Of a stretch of 15,867 bases of DNA, positions 14,051 to 15,867 are shown piece after piece. The stretch comes from Bdellovibrionales bacterium (lineage in GTDB: Bacteria > Bdellovibrionota > UBA1018 > CAIPTA01), in contig JAKFYM010000107.1 in NCBI GenBank assembly GCA_021730855.1, forward strand, positions 1 through 15,867, written 5' to 3'. How positions within the stretch are numbered: position 1 is the first letter of the stretch; each line of letters opens with the position of its first letter. Below the pieces are notes generated by a model. The model was given only the letters and a program-made list of their open reading frames with translations. It ran no database searches and was not told the DNA's origin. The translations under genes were made by a program, and so were the position numbers.

Positions 14051-15867
14051 CTATGGTGCCCCCTCAGGAAGTGGCGCTATGGATGTCACCCAACTTTGGT
14101 CCCGGCAGGCCTGAGGCGGGTTAGGATCGCAACCTTGCCCAGAGCCATTGCTTGTAGTGTAGGCTGACCGCGAACAAAAATCATAGGCTGAGCGACGAGA
14201 ATTACAATTAGGAAATAGGATAGCTTGAGCTTCTCCCGGATAGAGGAGATTTTGTCTCGCGGGAAGAATTTTCGTGGTCGTGATCACTCGAAAATTGGGG
14301 ATGTTGGGGGACACACCCCAAATCGAACGTACGTAAGCATTTAGATCCGTTCCCCGCGGTAAAACATCAGAAGTCGAATAAACCCCAACACCGAAGTCTT
14401 CGGGGCAACGAGCCTGACCAAGCGGTATTGCGGCAAGCTTTTCCGAACAGTCCACAGCACCCATATTCGATGGGCAAGCACAGACATAGAGGTTTGTTCC
14501 ACCAAAAGTTTTTGTAAACGCAAGCTCATGATGACTCATAATGGAATCATCCGGCCCAAGATGACGGCAATCATAAGCGGGCCGACCTCCTTCTTGAGTA
14601 AGATCGGCCACACGCTCTTCGTATCCCGTTCGAGGATCAATTTTATACCCTCTCAGTTTTTCCTTGTATAAGTCCACCAAGCCTAAAGCATGGAAAACTT
14701 CGTGAGTGATTGTTTGGCAATCCGATTGCAGGGAGTATAGAGCACTATTCTCTCGGACAGCCCTTCGCGTCACAAAGATCTCTTGAGAAAATTTCGTCTC
14801 CGATGCAATCGTGCGAATTTTGATGCTCTCTCCTTCCGGCGCAAATAAATGACCATCTAGAGAGACCAGGCATTCTTCTACAGTCTTTACAAAATCAGAG
14901 AGTTCCGTAGGTGACACATCCTCCGCCAGGAAATGGAGCGGGATTTCCAATAAATAAGATTGGTCGTTTGGTTTGCTAATTCGATAGCGAACTGGATTTG
15001 GTCCACCCTTGATGGTTTCCACGCCTGGAGCGCCAGCAATTAAATCTAAACAGTTTACAGATTCTCGAAAATTGCTAAAAACTTCGCTCAGTGAACTAGC
15101 TGCCGAAAGTGGCATAACATCACAATATAGCTCTAATTGACCCTGACGCTCTTGATTTTTCGCCAAGGGCGAAAGATGACTCAATAATATCCCGGACACA
15201 GCTTCAACACCTTGACGAAAAGCGGCACATCTTAGATCAGAATGGTTGGTGGCACACTTCTGCTTAGAGCCCTCTTCTAGTCTAATGGCTAAACTGGTTA
15301 AAACTCTTAATTTCTCATCCGAGTTTAGGGTTGCCAATATAACAGGCAAATGGTTTTGCAAAAAATCCTCATTCAAAAAATCGTCAAATATTTCTAGTAC
15401 GGTGAGTAGATGTCCTAAACGCAACTCTCCACGCTCAGATGCGTTGATTGCCTCTCTGTAGGCAAGGCTTCCATTCACTAAATTGCTTCCTGGAATTTTC
15501 AATGGTATCTCGCTCAGCTCTTCCTCATGAGGCATCTGCACTATAAAATCCCAGATCGTCTTTCCAATTGCTTCAGGACACTGATCATTTCGGGCATTGC
15601 ATTCACGCCGGGCCTGCATGGCGATACTCCTCGCAATCTCCCCAAAACAAGTTCTTGCAAAAGGATTGGCGCGAAGACGTTCGAAATACTCAAGGAGCGC
15701 TGAATCGTCTAAAAGAAATCCATTACTTACAGTCTCCCAACGCAAAGCAATGGTTGCTGGCTCTAGGATTTCAGTTCTTGAATCATTTGGCAGACGGGTA
15801 AATGGACAACTAACACTTAAATTCCATTCCCCGGCCAAAGCGGGGGAGATAAAAGATAATCCTATGG
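14051..15867 (-). CDS. Secreted metzincin-like zinc metalloprotease, N-terminus off the right edge
   Basis: About 605 residues are visible. The frame stays open to the right edge, and the edge residues SFISPALAGEWNLS look like the end of a signal peptide with an ALA cleavage site, so the true start is outside the window. A TTG at 15838 sits inside that signal peptide and is not a credible start. The protease signature THEVFHALGLVD is coded at 14672-14707: two His and Glu of HExxH, then Gly and a third ligand Asp, as in metzincins with HExxHxxGxxD. About 50 residues later DSIMSHHE (Met at 14537-14539) can serve as the Met-turn. The first ~370 residues look like a pro- or accessory region without a known motif. 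The C-terminal third is Cys-rich (for example YVCACPSNMGAVDC), suggesting disulphides. Family within the clan is undecided. Confidence 0.8.
   Translation of the reverse strand, partial: IGLSFISPALAGEWNLSVSCPFTRLPNDSRTEILEPATIALRWETVSNGFLLDDSALLEYFERLRANPFARTCFGEIARSIAMQARRECNARNDQCPEAIGKTIWDFIVQMPHEEELSEIPLKIPGSNLVNGSLAYREAINASERGELRLGHLLTVLEIFDDFLNEDFLQNHLPVILATLNSDEKLRVLTSLAIRLEEGSKQKCATNHSDLRCAAFRQGVEAVSGILLSHLSPLAKNQERQGQLELYCDVMPLSAASSLSEVFSNFRESVNCLDLIAGAPGVETIKGGPNPVRYRISKPNDQSYLLEIPLHFLAEDVSPTELSDFVKTVEECLVSLDGHLFAPEGESIKIRTIASETKFSQEIFVTRRAVRENSALYSLQSDCQTITHEVFHALGLVDLYKEKLRGYKIDPRTGYEERVADLTQEGGRPAYDCRHLGPDDSIMSHHELAFTKTFGGTNLYVCACPSNMGAVDCSEKLAAIPLGQARCPEDFGVGVYSTSDVLPRGTDLNAYVRSIWGVSPNIPNFRVITTTKILPARQNLLYPGEAQAILFPNCNSRRSAYDFCSRSAYTTSNGSGQGCDPNPPQACRDQSWVTSIAPLPEGAP

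Noticed and set aside
15836..15838. TTG as the start codon of the metalloprotease
   Set aside because: The frame continues upstream to the window edge and the residues there form a signal-peptide core, so the start is beyond 15867.

Overview
This window looks like a stretch of a Gram-negative bacterial chromosome. Genes are packed tightly, often with stop and start codons touching. Most of the window is GC-rich (individual 60-base lines that I counted run about 60-75% G+C). Four of its proteins have Sec-type signal peptides. TrmFO, XerC and a two-subunit B12-dependent acyl-CoA mutase beside short-chain beta-oxidation genes would fit the former Deltaproteobacteria (Bdellovibrionota or Myxococcota-like), but this placement is a weak inference. 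I see no rRNA, tRNA, CRISPR, insertion sequence or phage gene.

Layout. (1) 1-1297, minus: two coupled genes for secreted proteins of unknown function; the downstream one runs off the left edge. (2) 1340-6518, minus: a five-gene acyl-CoA operon, in transcription order 3-hydroxybutyryl-CoA dehydrogenase, enoyl-CoA hydratase, acyl-CoA dehydrogenase, mutase large subunit and mutase B12-binding subunit. (3) 6577-7482, minus: a XerC-type tyrosine recombinase. (4) 7527-9971, plus: an AI-2E-family membrane protein, then trmFO. (5) 9968-10735, minus: a TauE/SafE-family membrane permease, overlapping trmFO tail to tail. (6) 10781-13339, plus: a DUF4442 hotdog protein, a PlsC-type acyltransferase and a FadI-like thiolase. 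(7) 13415-15867, minus: a secreted HExxHxxGxxD metalloprotease cut by the right edge, and a small secreted partner, in clearly AT-richer DNA.

The main result is the acyl-CoA operon. The mutase would be labelled methylmalonyl-CoA mutase by default. However, the two residues that separate methylmalonyl-CoA from isobutyryl-CoA mutases (Tyr89 and Arg207 in the Propionibacterium enzyme) are Phe87 and Gln205 here, the isobutyryl-CoA mutase pair. With that reading the operon is a complete route: isobutyryl-CoA (from valine) to butyryl-CoA, crotonyl-CoA, 3-hydroxybutyryl-CoA and acetoacetyl-CoA. A thiolase able to finish the job lies about 5.5 kb away. No epimerase, propionyl-CoA carboxylase or MeaB-type chaperone gene is present. 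The B12 subunit also carries an unusual 48-residue histone-H1-like Lys/Ala/Pro tail.

No stretch over 300 bases lacks a gene. The longest gap (13340-13414) lies between the convergent thiolase and small secreted-protein genes and shows no convincing terminator.
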